Assembly (NCBI GenBank): GCA_033675265.1
Contig: JAUJYZ010000153.1
Span: forward strand, 112,583-176,582
DNA from: Actinostola sp. cb2023
Lineage: Eukaryota > Cnidaria > Anthozoa > Actiniaria > Actinostolidae
Length of the DNA: 64,000 bases
Direction: 5' to 3'
The notes below the pieces were generated by a model that had not been told where the DNA came from, did no database searches, and saw nothing but the letters and a program-made list of their open reading frames with translations. Of the stretch, positions 44,649 through 55,153 are shown piece after piece. Position 1 is the stretch's first letter. Every line of letters starts with the position of its first letter. The position numbers and the translations under genes were made by a program.

Positions 44649-45540
44649 TTAGTCTTGATAACAGCTCCCATTGCAAGCACACAGTCCAGTGCATGGCAGG
44701 TGTGCCCGGGTACACTTGCAAAGCCCACGGCATCCCTTCTTACATCCACATTTTATTAACTCGCTGCACACCTTGGAAGCTTCGGGCAAGGTTGTCCAGG
44801 TCGGGGTCCAGCCATCTGTCGAATGCTGCCAGCCCCACTCTGCTGGACTTGGGAGTTCCTGCATAGGCTCAAGCGCTCTGCCCAAAACATGACCGGCCTG
44901 ATAAGCCGCCCTCCTCACATGCTGTTCAAGGGCAGCTTGTGTTGGGGGAATTGCATCAATGCTCTTAGAACCCTGTGAGAAGATAGATTGCCGTGCTTCA
45001 TTCCTCTTCCGTAGAAATAAGAAACCGTATCACACCCTGTAAAGGCGTGAAAGAAGGGTAAGGCTTCGCATTGTTGTTGGGGTATGCCACTGACAATACT
45101 GTGGATCGGCAGGTATCGCATGTTCTTGCCTACGCCAAAGGCAACCCACAATTCCTCTGCTTGTAGCTTGTGCGCATATGCAATTGCTAGGATTACTACA
45201 TCCGTATCAACAGTTCGTATCATTATTCTCTTCAAACTGCTTAATGATACATGGAGCACATGGACTAACATCCTCGTATCCGCTTCCTCTTGGTTGCATG
45301 GCGCTAGACCTTCCTTGTCTATCACAGAGGAACTAATGACGTCTACACCATATGTACTGACCACATCTACTCCAGGTAAGTTGATCGACGTGACATTCTC
45401 CGCAAGGTAATGGAACAGCTCTTGTTGTCATCTGATCGTAGAAATTCATTCCACTTCAGCGGTATGATGCCATTGTCACACACGCGCCTGCGAGCTCCCG
45501 CGCCCCTTGCTTCACGTGTACCTTGCTTTATAGACCAGTC
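44649..45540 (-). pseudogene. 3' part of tesmin/TSO1-type CXC, nuclease-like gene
   Basis: Reading on the minus strand from about 45530: SIKQGTREARGAGARRR and IIPLKWNEFLR. After a frameshift near 45417: LFHYLAENVTS, then CNQEEADTRMLVHVL, RTVDTDVVILAI, LWVAFGVGK and FHAFTGCDTVS. This acidic pattern (EEADTR, TDxD, TGCD) suggests a PIN/FEN-like nuclease fold (inference). A second frame change plus apparent deletion near 44990 joins IPPTQAALEQHV and RRAAYQAGH. The C-terminus has CGCKKGCRGLCKC and CTGLCACNGSC, a tesmin/TSO1-like CXC motif, ending at 44649. The family is, from memory, abundant and multi-copy in cnidarians and other marine invertebrates. The 5' part of the same gene lies at 47323-48621. 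Confidence 0.75.
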
Positions 45541-46134
45541 GTCCTATGAAATTTTGGGGGTCAAGTTGGAACAAATTGCAACAGAAAGTTTCTCATCGCT
45601 ATTCAACCAAGATGGGTTACCTAAACAACATAATAAAAGTCCTCAAAAATCCCTTCGGTGGAACATGCCGAAAATTAGTATTAAGGATTTCGTGGTTTCA
45701 CCACAGGGATCCCGCGTCGATCAAAATAAATTATATTTGAAAAAATACCTTTGTCCAACTTTTTTCATTGATTTTTAATTGCCAAGATCTTCAATATTAT
45801 TTTTGTTGTGGTTGAAGTTACTTTATTAACACAAAGGTGCTTGCGATGCAAGGGAAATGTCCCTAGGCCATGACCCTTACCACAGGGATCCCAATACGTA
45901 GAAAATTGAATTTTCAATCAAAAAATGGATTTCCTGCTTTATGTTTGATTGTTTCTTGGTTATTCGTTGCGTTGTATAGCCAAATTAGTCTATTCTAAGA
46001 CTGATTAACACTAATGACTAATAATAATCAACTATTGAAATACAATTATGATAATAATTATGATATAATGACCATAAGATAAAATATTATACCAATCAGA
46101 ATTAAGATAAGCTTAATACAACTAAAACATATTG

Positions 46135-46326
46135 TTAGGCAGACTCATCCAAACCAAGGTCTGGCATGCTGGAGTTGGAATAACTTTGGCCTTTGCATGT
46201 ACCACATGCAGCCGAGCAATGTAGGTCGTACTTCTTGCACATACACCTGCAAGTGCTACCTGATCTGACTTGCAGCCATCTGATCATCTCAACTTTTTTA
46301 TGTAGTGCACTCAGTAGAGCATGCAT
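46135..46326 (-). pseudogene. Separate Cys-rich CXC-like C-terminal fragment
   Basis: A minus frame ends in STCRCMCKKYDLHCSAACGT followed by CKGQSYSN and an acidic tail PDLGLDESA. The Cys spacing (C-x-C-x-C-K-K-x6-C-x3-C-x2-C) resembles CRC/CXC-type zinc motifs but differs from that at 44649. It may be the tail of a related element gene inserted into the larger one, or an alternative last exon. Confidence 0.4.
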
Positions 46327-46341
46327 ACGTAATTAGCTTCA

Positions 46342-46450
46342 ACACTCACACTCCTAGCTGACAGCTGCATGGCGAAGCACATTTCGATTACCTTGCAAGA
46401 AACGATTTCACAAACTCAATAAAATTACGATCGAGTTCTTACTAAGCTAC
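46342..46450. repeat. Dispersed repeat D1, copy 3 (partial)
   Basis: GAAGCACATTTCGATTACCT, TGCAAGAAACGATTTCACAA and GAGTTCTTACTAAGC match the D1 copies at 12.8 and 21.0 kb. Confidence 0.75.
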
Positions 46451-47322
46451 AGAGCATATGGGTATTTTGTCTGCGCATGCACCAACACAGCATTGACCAG
46501 TGACGTCTGAACCATTTTACAGCTCGATAATGAGCTCATTTTAAGGATATTTTGTAGGAGATCTACGCGTTTCTAAAGTTTAAACGTCATTAAAGACGAT
46601 AAACTCTTCTTCCCCTGGGTATATCTTTGGCCGCTGTTATTTCTTTTGATGGCGAGATATTTTACATTGAAATGCGACTGTGGTGTTTGGAGTTGGATGT
46701 TCAGCGTTAATTATTTCTACAATGAAGTATTCTACAGCACTGGATTAACGCTTGGTAATTGTGATGACAGTAAACTTTTAGAATTTTAATGAAATGGTCT
46801 TTCAGGTGGACGCGATTTCGAGCTATGGCCCGGTGAATATGTAGAAGTGTTCAATTTAGGTCGAACTTTAACGAGATATTTCTTGAAATTTTTACCGACC
46901 CCCAAGTTGGAGATAATTACCACAGCATTCATTCCTTTATATAATTTCAGTTTTTATAGAGAATGGGGCTTCAAAAAATGTATAGCTGTCAGATTTAATA
47001 GATTCTTCTCACCCTATACTCGGTGTAATGGCGGAATTGATGTTTTGTGTTACTTCTCGAAGCCATGGTTCTATCATATCTTCGTCTATTTCCTTATTCT
47101 AAGTCTTTGAAAGTATAAATGAGAGAACAGACTTTGCAGAAAAATTAGTTGTTAAGAAAATTAAAACTTGTTTCCACTGTTTTGCATTGCAATAGTTTTG
47201 CTTACCATTTACGGGACTCGCGACGAGCAGAAATGTGGACTCCAAGCATTCAAGTCAAATTATCTTTCGATTTCTACTGACTTCCAAGCTGCTTAATTTT
47301 ACGGAGGCGAAGATTATTATTA

Positions 47323-48621
47323 TTATATCCCTACAATTCCTCCTTTTGACTTCGAGTCAGCGTTCACAGACTGTTCAAGAGCCATGTCTGTCCAAACTTG
47401 CGCAAATGGCTTGCCGGAGCGGCTTACAGCATGACCTCCTTGAGCGAATTCCTGGTGTACAAGTGGATGTTTAGTTTCCAACTGCTTCATGTCAGCAAGA
47501 TAAACAGGCAACCACCGAGCATAGTTCGGCCTGTCCATGGCAAAGAAGTGGGGTAGCATAGTTGCAACAGCGGAAAGATGCAAGTCCCAGTTTCCTGTTC
47601 TTTCAGCTTTAATGAACTGTAAGAGGGCGTTGACCATGGAGCCATACTGTTCCAAAAAAGCAAACATCTTGGATTTGGCTCTAGCTTCCGATTTGAATGC
47701 TTCAAATAAAGATGTTAGTTCCGTCACTTCCACTTCTAGAACCTTGACCTGCTGTGAGACGTGGCCCTTATTCTCTACGACTTTAACACAATCAGCGATG
47801 TTCTGTATCAGAGTTCCGTTGTCATTGTGGCTATCTGCATGGGTGTTGCTGTACCATTGCACAAACGCTCTCCACATTAGCCTGAATAGCGCTTCCATTG
47901 CCAGCTTATGGGCTCGAACTCCTCTGTTGTAGGACTTGCCTTTCATCAGCACAGATATTGTACCAGCGGCGTACACACCTGACTCTATTAAAACATCGTC
48001 AAGGCCTGTGTTGAGATACTTCTTTCCTAACAGTGACAGGTAATTAAGCGCAATGTGGTATCCACCCATGCGTACTACTAGGTCGGAAAATTCTTCCGGA
48101 TATCTCCACTGGATTTGCTTTGCTTTCATGTATATGGCAAGATCAAATGTGATGACAATGTCCGCTTGACCTAGGGTTGCGCTGATCATTTGAGCATGCT
48201 TCAGAACAGTGTAGATGGTGCTGTATTTCGTGGAAGAGCCATTAATCATCGGACAGTAACCAATGTTACTTTGCTGAGGGAGATCTGGAAACAGAATCGA
48301 GTTGAAACCACTCCAGCCTGGAACATGCTGATTTTCTGGTACTTCTAAAATAAGTCACTGGTTTAAACTTTTGGGATTAAGTCGTAAAAGTTGCCAAATG
48401 ACATCAGTGCAACTTGCAGAGTTGAAGCTGCCACTCTCTCCGGCGTACCACTCCTTGTCAACTACATCCACAAAAACAGCTGGACGTCTACCGTGCGCGA
48501 AACACTCCTGCAGCTGGTACACACTCCCAGGTGTTTGTAGTGATCGTCTTCTTTTGCTGTGATCCGCAAGCAGGTCTGGGGGTGGATCTGGCCCAAATGC
48601 CTTTTTCTGGTAAACTACCAT
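47323..48621 (-). pseudogene. 5' part of the tesmin/CXC nuclease-like gene
   Basis: The ATG at 48621 opens MVVYQKKAFGPDPPPDLLAD, then SVYQLQECFAHGRRPAVFVD and VIWQLLRLNP. An in-frame TGA (48355-48357) follows and the same frame resumes through NQHVPGWSGFNSILFPDLPQ, GYCPMING, DIVITFDLAIYMKAKQIQW, MGGYHIALNYL, GKSYNRGVRAHKLAMEALFR and ADSKSKGGIVGI before a stop at 47323 caused by microsatellite sequence. These blocks follow the order I remember for the family's N-terminal half. The single TGA is the only lesion in about 430 codons, so decay is recent, or the TGA is removed by a tiny intron (an ATTTTAG acceptor lies just after it). Its start overlaps the end of the upstream Rep-like ORF by 7 bases in another frame. 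Confidence 0.75.
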
Positions 48622-49358
48622 AGTTGTGGCATGCGTTGTATTCTTCCGTCCAGCGTTTCTTCATTAATGTTGTTATTGTCCGCTGCTATTTGGACAAACG
48701 GACCTGGTGTGATGTTAGTAGGAATGACAGTTCCATATTCTTGAGCATTTGCCAGCACTTCTAGTGCAGTACTTGTGTCTACAGCTCGCATGTCATCATA
48801 GGAACAACAATGCCCCATTCTATTAAGGAGAGTTATGAGAAGTTTTGAAGATGTTAGGTGGTGGACCCACATAGCCAGACTTGTGTGTTTCGGCAACTTC
48901 ACACGGTTGTTTGCGGCCGCTGTCTTTCGGGTTGCTGTTGCCTCTGTAGTTCGGGGGATATCTCTCAGAATAGGATGGTCAGGTGAATGTAGTGCTTCGG
49001 TGTCCTCTTTCACGCAGTATCGATAAGCGCTGTAGTAATTAGTGTGAGAATCACTAAAGTTCACCTTGATATTGTAATGACTATCCAAAAAATTCCTCAC
49101 GGAGACCCAACGGCATTTCTTATCAAGCTTCAGCGCCATGTGATAATGATATTGGCTACTGGCAGCATTCTCTGACTCTGTGGAATGCTTCTCCCTCGCG
49201 ACTACCCACTGTACAACTTGGCATGTACTTACAGTGTTCCAAGAGTTGACTATAGCATTGGCGAAGCTCTCCCTTGTCCCAAACATCTCCATATTAGATC
49301 TGCTATATGTAACTAGATAGATTGCTCGTTGCGATCTAGTACACATGGGAGCGGCCAT
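48615..49358 (-). CDS. HUH (Rep-type) endonuclease-like protein
   Basis: A 247-codon ORF with ATG in a good context (AACATGG). Three motifs of rolling-circle Rep endonucleases appear in order and spacing: motif I YLVTYS (residues 14-19), motif II HYH in YHYHMALKL (71-73, metal ligands), and motif III YCVKED (114-119, the Y-x2-K-x-D nicking tyrosine motif). WVVAREKH and YYSAYRY support the fold. The remainder (residues 130-247) has no Walker motifs, so the superfamily-3 helicase usual in CRESS-DNA Reps is missing here. This suggests a transposon or domesticated Rep rather than a complete replicon. Similar Rep-like proteins are, as I recall, present in cnidarian genomes. The ORF is intact, lies on the same strand as the CXC gene and overlaps its ATG by 7 bases. 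Whether the two belong to one element is unresolved. Confidence 0.7.
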   Translation of the reverse strand: MAAPMCTRSQRAIYLVTYSRSNMEMFGTRESFANAIVNSWNTVSTCQVVQWVVAREKHSTESENAASSQYHYHMALKLDKKCRWVSVRNFLDSHYNIKVNFSDSHTNYYSAYRYCVKEDTEALHSPDHPILRDIPRTTEATATRKTAAANNRVKLPKHTSLAMWVHHLTSSKLLITLLNRMGHCCSYDDMRAVDTSTALEVLANAQEYGTVIPTNITPGPFVQIAADNNNINEETLDGRIQRMPQLW

Positions 49359-49399
49359 GTTGATTCACAAGCACTCAAGGCATTATGGGCCGTGATTGT

Positions 49400-49447
49400 C
49401 CCCCCCCCCCCCCCCCCCCCCTCCCCCTCCCCTTCCCCCTCCCCTCG
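49400..49447. repeat. C-homopolymer and CCCCT tract
   Basis: An uninterrupted C run of about 22 bases followed by CCCCTCCCC units lies roughly 40 bases upstream of the Rep-like start codon. As G-rich on the coding strand it could form a quadruplex; assembly length is unreliable here. Confidence 0.85.
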
Positions 49448-50779
49448 AGGCACAAAACCTATTCTATCAACGACGTAAATTATCCCAACATAACCAAAAC
49501 AAAATAACAGCTTAGTGAATACGACTTTTTTAACGTTTTTGGGTACATGTACATATATGTTCAAAATCAATACAAAAACACAATCGTTGCCAAAATGTCT
49601 TGGCACGCTTGACTATTTTGAGTAAAAAACAGTGATTTTCATTCCTAACCCTTTTGGAGGCACTCCAACCTCCCTCCCCCCTCCCCCCTCAAGCAATGTT
49701 GCTGTAAACTGACAGATTATGACGTCAGACCTCAAACGAAACATTTCCATCCAACTTTGCCCGAGGGGGAGGGGGGAGCGCAGCCAAGGGAAAGGGGGTT
49801 GTATGCCAGTAGTCCTGCACACTTCTGAACATACTAGAAAACGGCAAGCCGTGCCAACCATTTTGGCAACGATTGTAGCCCATAACATGACTTTTGATAC
49901 AGCTAATTCAAAAGATGTTGTCTTATGAATAGTGAATTCTGAATTGTGTCTCAAGTCTTGAAAAATTGTAAGGAGAGCCAAAACCTAAGTTCAAACAACA
50001 GGTTTTAAATCCTCTCTCTTTTGGTATCAATTATACACATGGATACTCTATTTCAATTAAGGGATATTCATAAGTCAACCTCTTTTGAAATAGCTGTATA
50101 TTGCAGTTTAATTAGGACATGGTTCAGACCCTATCCAAATACTACCCGGATACTAAACCCTCTACCCATGAAATCAGCGTAGAAAGGAAAAAAAGGGTGA
50201 AGTTACAACTTCGAGTTATATACTTAGAGTCGTCTATGAGTGGGAAACCTACGGCACAGAGTTACAGTCATGGTATGGAATCAACGACATGGACAACGAC
50301 AACGATATCGACAACGATATCAGCATTTGTATTTGTTTCTAGTCCAGCCTTTTGTCATTAGCTCTGGTGGAGTTTTTTCATTTTTTCCCAGACGATAAAG
50401 CTGAAAAGAAGTGTACAAATTAAAAACAATCAAAATTTTCAGTCCTTATTTTGTTTGCACCCTGACATGTTCAATGGCATATTTTAATATTAAAATATTT
50501 ATAATTCATTTAACAATAAATTTTCCTTCCTTTGGTCACAATTTAGTGCCTGCTTTAGAGGGTGACTATCAGCGAATAGTGCCCGCGGAGAGAGAAAACA
50601 AAGTGAGACTTAAATAATGAATTCTGCACGTTTCCAGAAGTTAGCAAAGGCACGAAAAAGAAACGATAGTCGATCAGGCAATTCCCAAGAAAATTAAGAA
50701 CATGGATAAAATTGACGCCTTAACTTTTTGCAGTGAAATGGAAATTATTTCTCATGTGTTGTTTTCATATCTCGGGAAT
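49448..50779. other. No gene recognised
   Basis: Contains further CCCTCCCCCC and GGGGGAGGGGGG patches (49670-49800) and short ORFs without domains. The missing C-lobe exons of the HECT gene could have been expected here on the minus strand but I do not see them. Confidence 0.45.
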
Positions 50780-50907
50780 TATGCCATGATAATTGCCCTT
50801 GGAAACTGGATGTTCCTCAAAACTCCATATTCACCCTCGAACTGCGTTCTCAGGCAACTATTTGTTTTTCTTAACATCCAGTTTCCAAGGGCAACTATCA
50901 CAGCATA
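50780..50907. mobile_element. 128-bp hairpin MITE
   Basis: TATGCCATGATAATTGCCCT plus TGGAAACTGGATGTT is mirrored by AACATCCAGTTTCCA plus AGGGCAACTATCACAGCATA, with arms of about 36 bases. Confidence 0.82.
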
Positions 50908-51181
50908 ACAGGGGTGGACCCAGCATGATTGGTGCACCATCTTATGATCAGGATCGACATACACAAAATAAATTCAAGCACCAATAACGCAGTAGATATC
51001 ATCTCATCCAGGGATTGCGCACTCCCTGCGCCACACCCCACCCCCAAACCAGATCTGCAACCCTCCCCCGAGATCCGCCCCTATACAACAAATGTAATAG
51101 TTCCTGTGTGTCAATTGATTATACACGGTCAATGAAACTGATCCTGCCTTAATTAATATAGGCCTATTTATACATGTATAT

Positions 51182-51345
51182 CATTGTCTTTGAGCATTTT
51201 TCACAACATAATGGTTGCAAAGATGGGGTAGCTCAAAATTAAGTAGATGCAACCATCAAATGTACCTCCATCAAACAAATAATAATTATAAAGGTGTGAA
51301 CCATCTTTGCAACCATTACGTTGTGAAAAATGCTCTAAGACAATG
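51182..51345. mobile_element. 164-bp hairpin MITE in a HECT-gene intron
   Basis: CATTGTCTTTGAGCATTTTT plus CACAACATAATGGTTGCAAA is mirrored with three differences at 51301-51345, ending about 20 bases after the donor site of the HECT exon. Confidence 0.82.
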
Positions 51346-51365
51346 ATAATATAGGTAATTCTTAC

Positions 51366-51801
51366 CTCCATGATACATTCCCTTACATCGAGGTCTGCGA
51401 TATCGTCTAGTGAAACGGTAGGAGGTCTTTCTTCGATATCCTGTGAGGGGTTGGCCCAGTAATGCAGCACTGCTGGTGATATCCCATGTAGGGATGGGCC
51501 ATTGTGCAGAGCACAGTGACCAATTATCCTTCCAATGGCCTTGAAAGCACCTGTGAGTCTCAAGGCCTGGTCTTGCATTGGCAACCTATGGTCCTTCTGA
51601 CCCTCAAAGAAGATGATTGGCTTGGAGGTCGTAGAGATTCCCTCATCAATAGTTTTAAGGGCACATGATAGGAATTCCCTCACCGGCCCACTGCCTGCAC
51701 CTTCCTCGTCCTCAAAACGTACTCTTAGACGAGCCTTTAGATTTCGCACTCGAAGTTGGGCATTTTTGGGTTCAAAGTGCAACAATTCCTGCTCGGTCAA
51801 A
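51366..51801 (-). CDS. HECT E3 ligase N-lobe exon (G2E3-like)
   Basis: An acceptor TTTCTATAG precedes 51801 and a donor GAG-GTAAG follows 51366. The exon reads LTEQELLHFEPKNAQLRVRN, then RVRFEDEEGAGSGPVREFLS, IIFFEGQKDHRLP, ALRLTGAFKAIGRIIGHCAL, GISPAVLHYW and LDDIADLDVRECIMEV. E-x-G-x-G-S-G-P-x-R-E-F and the IG(R/K)I-GHC block are hallmarks of the HECT N-lobe in G2/M-specific E3 ligase-like proteins. The catalytic C-lobe cysteine would be encoded further downstream and is not found in the window. The phase at the acceptor does not match the preceding exon at 52515, so an intervening exon is missing or unrecognised. Confidence 0.8.
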
Positions 51802-52029
51802 CTATAGAAACGTGACGTCAAGTTGTGACATCACCGAGCCATTGTCGCACATTTATTTGGTTGAAAATTATAATTTTCGAACTGTGAAAAAAAAATGTTC
51901 GCACTGTTCAGAGAAACACCAAACAACAATAATGTACAATAAAACAAGGATCAACATTTTCGTTTCATGGGCACTTTAAACATGTTTAAAAGTTGCTGCA
52001 TTCCACAGGAAGCCCAAATAAGAAAATCG

Positions 52030-52371
52030 TTCATTCTCGTACCCAGAGATGTACCCAGACGTACCCTTCTCAGCTTGCTAATGAAAAATCGAAGGCTCTC
52101 TGGAAAGAGACAAGCCGGAAGACCCAGATTCTAAGTCGTCAGATATGCGCATGCTCAATATTTTCTAACTTAACTGAAATGTAGATGAAGTTTTGCTAGA
52201 GCCATCGGCGAGAACATCGCTGAAGTCTGCTATTTTGTCACTGGAAGTTAGAAAATATCGAGCATGTGCCGCATATCTGACGACCTAGAATTTGGGTCTT
52301 CCGGTTTGTCTCTTACCAGAGCCTTCGATTTTTCGTTAGAAAGCTGAGAAGGGTCTGGGTATGAGAATGGA
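52030..52371. mobile_element. Inverted-repeat MITE within the HECT gene
   Basis: CCTTCTCAGCTTGCTAATGA...AAATCGAAGGCTCTCTGG...AGTCGTCAGATATGCGCATG is mirrored at 52245-52371 with arms of about 120 bases. The outer CATTCTC(G/A)TACCCAGA also pairs; the left arm has a 10-base GTACCCAGA duplication. It occupies the intron between the zinc-finger and HECT exons. Confidence 0.85.
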
Positions 52372-52514
52372 AAATTGTTTAGAGAAAACATATATCTAAA
52401 ATAACCAAAACATTTTGTAAGTTGATCCAACAGGGTGAGTCCAAATCCACTGTGATACTGGTTTTAACAATTAAATGATCTATTTCTATAGATGCTCTGC
52501 AAAAATTCACATAC

Positions 52515-52628
52515 CTTTTCAGGGGGCTTCTCCTCTGGATGTGCCTCCTCAATGTGGTCTGTCATATTTACCATTGGGATTGACAGCCCACACTTGATAC
52601 ACTTGATTTCAGGGCCATCCGAGTATGC
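52515..52628 (-). CDS. Zinc-finger exon of the HECT ligase gene
   Basis: Clean exon: acceptor TTCGATTCTTAG before 52628 and donor AAAAG-GTATGT after 52515, both in phase 0, 38 codons. It encodes AYSDGPEIKCIKCGLSIPMV followed by NMTDHIEEAH and EEKPPEK. C-x2-C-x10-H-x4-H matches a UBZ- or C2H2-like finger placed just ahead of the HECT region in this protein family, presumably for ubiquitin or protein binding (inference). Confidence 0.75.
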
Positions 52629-52973
52629 CTAAGAATCGAAGGTATAATTCCAAATGTTTATTTCGTATCCCTGCGCGTCATGCAATGTGAAGCCATCGCA
52701 AAATGCTGGTAATACAGTGACAACTAAAATATATATGAGTATATTAAACATTGATTACTGGGTATTATTTTTTATTGTTTTATTTGCACTTAGAGATCGA
52801 CGGTGTCTTCGAATACCCAGGGTTCAAGAGAACTTATTTTCACACTACGTCATTAGCAGTAAAACAAGAAGGAATTTTTGGGGCCTAGGGTGTGGTAGGG
52901 CCTGGAAAAACACCAGTGACTAATAAGTAAAATCGTATTACACAAGTTTAGAATAGGCTAATTATTTACTGAC

Positions 52974-53475
52974 CTCAGATTCATTGCTCGAAACTGTTTC
53001 GACATCTAAATCCTTTTGGAGAGGCTTTAGGTAGATTTTAGAGCTGCCCGATGCGTCTTTTAATCGTCGCGGTGTATACGGGCCCTCGATTTTGATTTTG
53101 ATGCGTCTTCACCCCCGCGCTGGAAAAGCAAGATGTCATACCCTGTCTCTTGCAACTTCGGATACCTTTCCAATATAATTTGGTGGCATTGGACACTATT
53201 CGTGTCCAATGCAAATTGAATGCTGGCCTCTCCAAGGCCAGCATTTGTCAACATTGTCCTGTCTCTGATGTTACGAGGGGGCTTTGCATCATTTACTTTG
53301 GAGAGGGCGAAGAATCTCAGAGTACACTCTCTTTCCTTTTCCTTTCCGGCCTTTAACTTGACTAGTACTATATTAAAAAAGGCGTCGGTGTTCAGTGGCT
53401 TGAAGACCTGATAGTCCAGGTCTCGGTGAGGCTTGAACACTCGATGGTCCTGCTCTTGTATGAAGCGGCCGACCT
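52974..53475 (-). CDS. N-terminal conserved exon of the G2E3-like HECT gene
   Basis: Starts after a plausible acceptor (CAGGCCTAG, 53476) and ends at GAG-GTCAGT (52974). Blocks: VGRFIQEQDHRVFKPHRDLD, CTLRFFALSKV, RTMLTNAGLGEASIQFALD, ILERYPKLQETGYDILLFQR and GGED. After a one-base frame change near 53100: KIEGPYTPRRLKDASGSSKI and YLKPLQKDLDVE. LRFFAL, TNAGLGEA, YPKLQE and PYTPRRLK occur in the same order in HECT-ligase proteins I remember from fish and invertebrates. The frame change may be an assembly indel or a true lesion; the rest of the exon has no stops. VFKPHRDLD/VFKPLNTD is a local duplication. Confidence 0.7.
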
Positions 53476-53529
53476 AGGCCTGATGGCCCTGCCCCACTGG
53501 AAATATTGAGGCCGGATGGCCCTTATTGC

Positions 53530-54474
53530 GGGTTGGTCAATGTAGCAGCTCTTTGCGATACAGAGGAATTTCCTATAAGTTTTTAAAGGTTATAGACATT
53601 AGGGAACTCTCGACCTACAGCATGTGTCCCGAGATATGTCAGATCGCCGGGCCTAAGAATACATTTGAATCGTTTTATGTGAATTCTTAACTTGTGGCGG
53701 AGTTTGAATGCGCACCAATTGATCAACTACCCGTCGAAGAGCTTTTTTCATCGAATTTAATCTTCCATGATTTCAGGGACGATTTCAGTTGAGAATGCAG
53801 TACACGATCAAACTGACAACGTGGTTGCAAGCAAAAGGTCGATAAGCTAAGGGCACTATATCATGTTACCTTTCAATATCACATATCATATTTCCAGGGT
53901 CAGTGACGTCACAATGTATATGACATACAATACTTTTTGGCGGAGAAAGTACGTCTTTGGGAACTCAACTTTCAACATTGCAACAGGCAATTACCGTCAA
54001 TCAAAAACTCATAAAATCCCAAGTTTGTGTGTTGATGTGAATGAATGAATAGCTTTATTTAAGCACGATAAATGTCGCCAATTAAATTGCAATGATTACA
54101 TTGTAGTTCTATAAAAAGTTGAAAGTCGCCGGTTGAAATTAAGTTGCTGTTTGTGAACTTCGATGTTCAGATGTGTCAACTCTAATGTTAATGTTTAAGT
54201 ATTTAGTATTAGGTTTAAATATGCTCAGATTGTAATTTTATTATACATATATTATATTATTTTTCTTATTGTTATGCAATGTAATTTTTGTATTTTAGAT
54301 TGATGTTCAACTTTTTATAATTATATTTATAGATTTATAGATTTATTTAGTTTAGGTTAGAGGGCCACAAGTTTATCAGTAATAAAGTCTTTTGAATGTT
54401 GATGCATGAAGTTGGAAATTCGATCTCAAGTACTTGAAAGTTGAGAGATGAACTTCGATGTTGTACTGTGAAGT
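53530..54474. other. No gene recognised
   Basis: AT-rich sequence with a GAATGAATGAAT microsatellite near 54043 and TTTATAGA repeats near 54320-54350; no supported coding region. Confidence 0.45.
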
Positions 54475-54509
54475 TCAATGTTTCATGTCAACTTTGATTT
54501 TTGGCGGGA

Positions 54510-55098
54510 TCCGAACACCATACATACGTGGCTTGGTCGGCTCTACTGTTATAGGCATGACCAAATGTGGTGGCTGAACATGCCCCACATGATCCCAGAA
54601 CAATAACGAACCCGTACGCACCCTCTCACGGATAGTGGAATCAATGAAATCCTTGAACTTGTCACAAGATGAATTATTGGAGAATTCTCGTGTTGGAGGA
54701 AATGGAGCATCATAAGATGACCTGAAAATGTTCCTTTGTAAGGTATAAGGAATGATCACACATCAACCCCGTCTCGGATGAAAAAACTTCCTTCGCTTCG
54801 CCAATAGGAACAATTTCTTCCCATTCCCTATAATGCTGGTGCAGTCCTTCCGGCACGAACGATGAAGGGTCTCTGAAAATTACCTCCCTAAGGTTTGCGA
54901 GAATTTGTCCCCTAGATACCATACTCGGAGAGGGCCAAGGGCCGACAATTTTGGTGGGCAAGCCTTTCCAGTCACACCAACGAATACCCGGTTTTTGATG
55001 ATTCTGGCTGTAATACGACCGGGAATCCTGTGTCTTGAAGCGCTTGGCAGCGGAAGGTACAAGTTGCCCCTGGTACTAGAAATTTTGAACATACACAT
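54510..55098 (-). pseudogene. DIRS-like reverse-transcriptase N-terminal fragment
   Basis: The minus strand reads RGNLYLPLPSASRHRIPGRI, then RVFVGVTGKACPPKLSALGP, a frame change, SMVSRGQILANLREVIFRDP, SSFVPEGLHQHYREWEEI, a second frame change near 54740, and YDAPFPPTREFSNNSSCDKF, VGHVQPPHLVMPITVEPTKP. The last block (PPxLVMPLTVEPTKPR) is the start of an RT domain I associate with DIRS/tyrosine-recombinase retrotransposons in cnidarians. The copy stops right after TKPRM, so RT catalytic motifs, RNase H and recombinase are absent. It follows the CCHC gag piece on the same strand. Confidence 0.55.
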
Positions 55099-55153
55099 TC
55101 ATGCATTAACAGCGCCCTGAGAATTAATTGTCTTCAGAGATAATTACACATTA

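Larger units (their letters stand above)
45541..47322. other. Foreign DNA splitting the CXC gene
   Basis: Between SIKQGTREARG (45530) and KGGIVGI (47325) the expected several hundred codons of the family are absent. The gap holds repeat-like DNA: two copies of CCACAGGGATCCC (45700 and 45880), a D1 repeat fragment (46342-46450), a second Cys-rich reading frame (46135-46326) and an ATA/TAA microsatellite at the break (47310-47325). Confidence 0.55.

Noticed and set aside
26773..48357. Alternative genetic code or selenocysteine because two broken genes have in-frame TGA (26773, 48355)
   Set aside because: Both genes show other lesions or are in repeat families, other genes here use TGA as a normal stop, and two cases are easily explained by CGA/TGG to TGA mutation.
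49313..49606. Gly-rich ORF spanning the C-homopolymer
   Set aside because: The Gly/Glu run is the translation of the low-complexity tract; it overlaps the Rep-like start in another frame and has no support.
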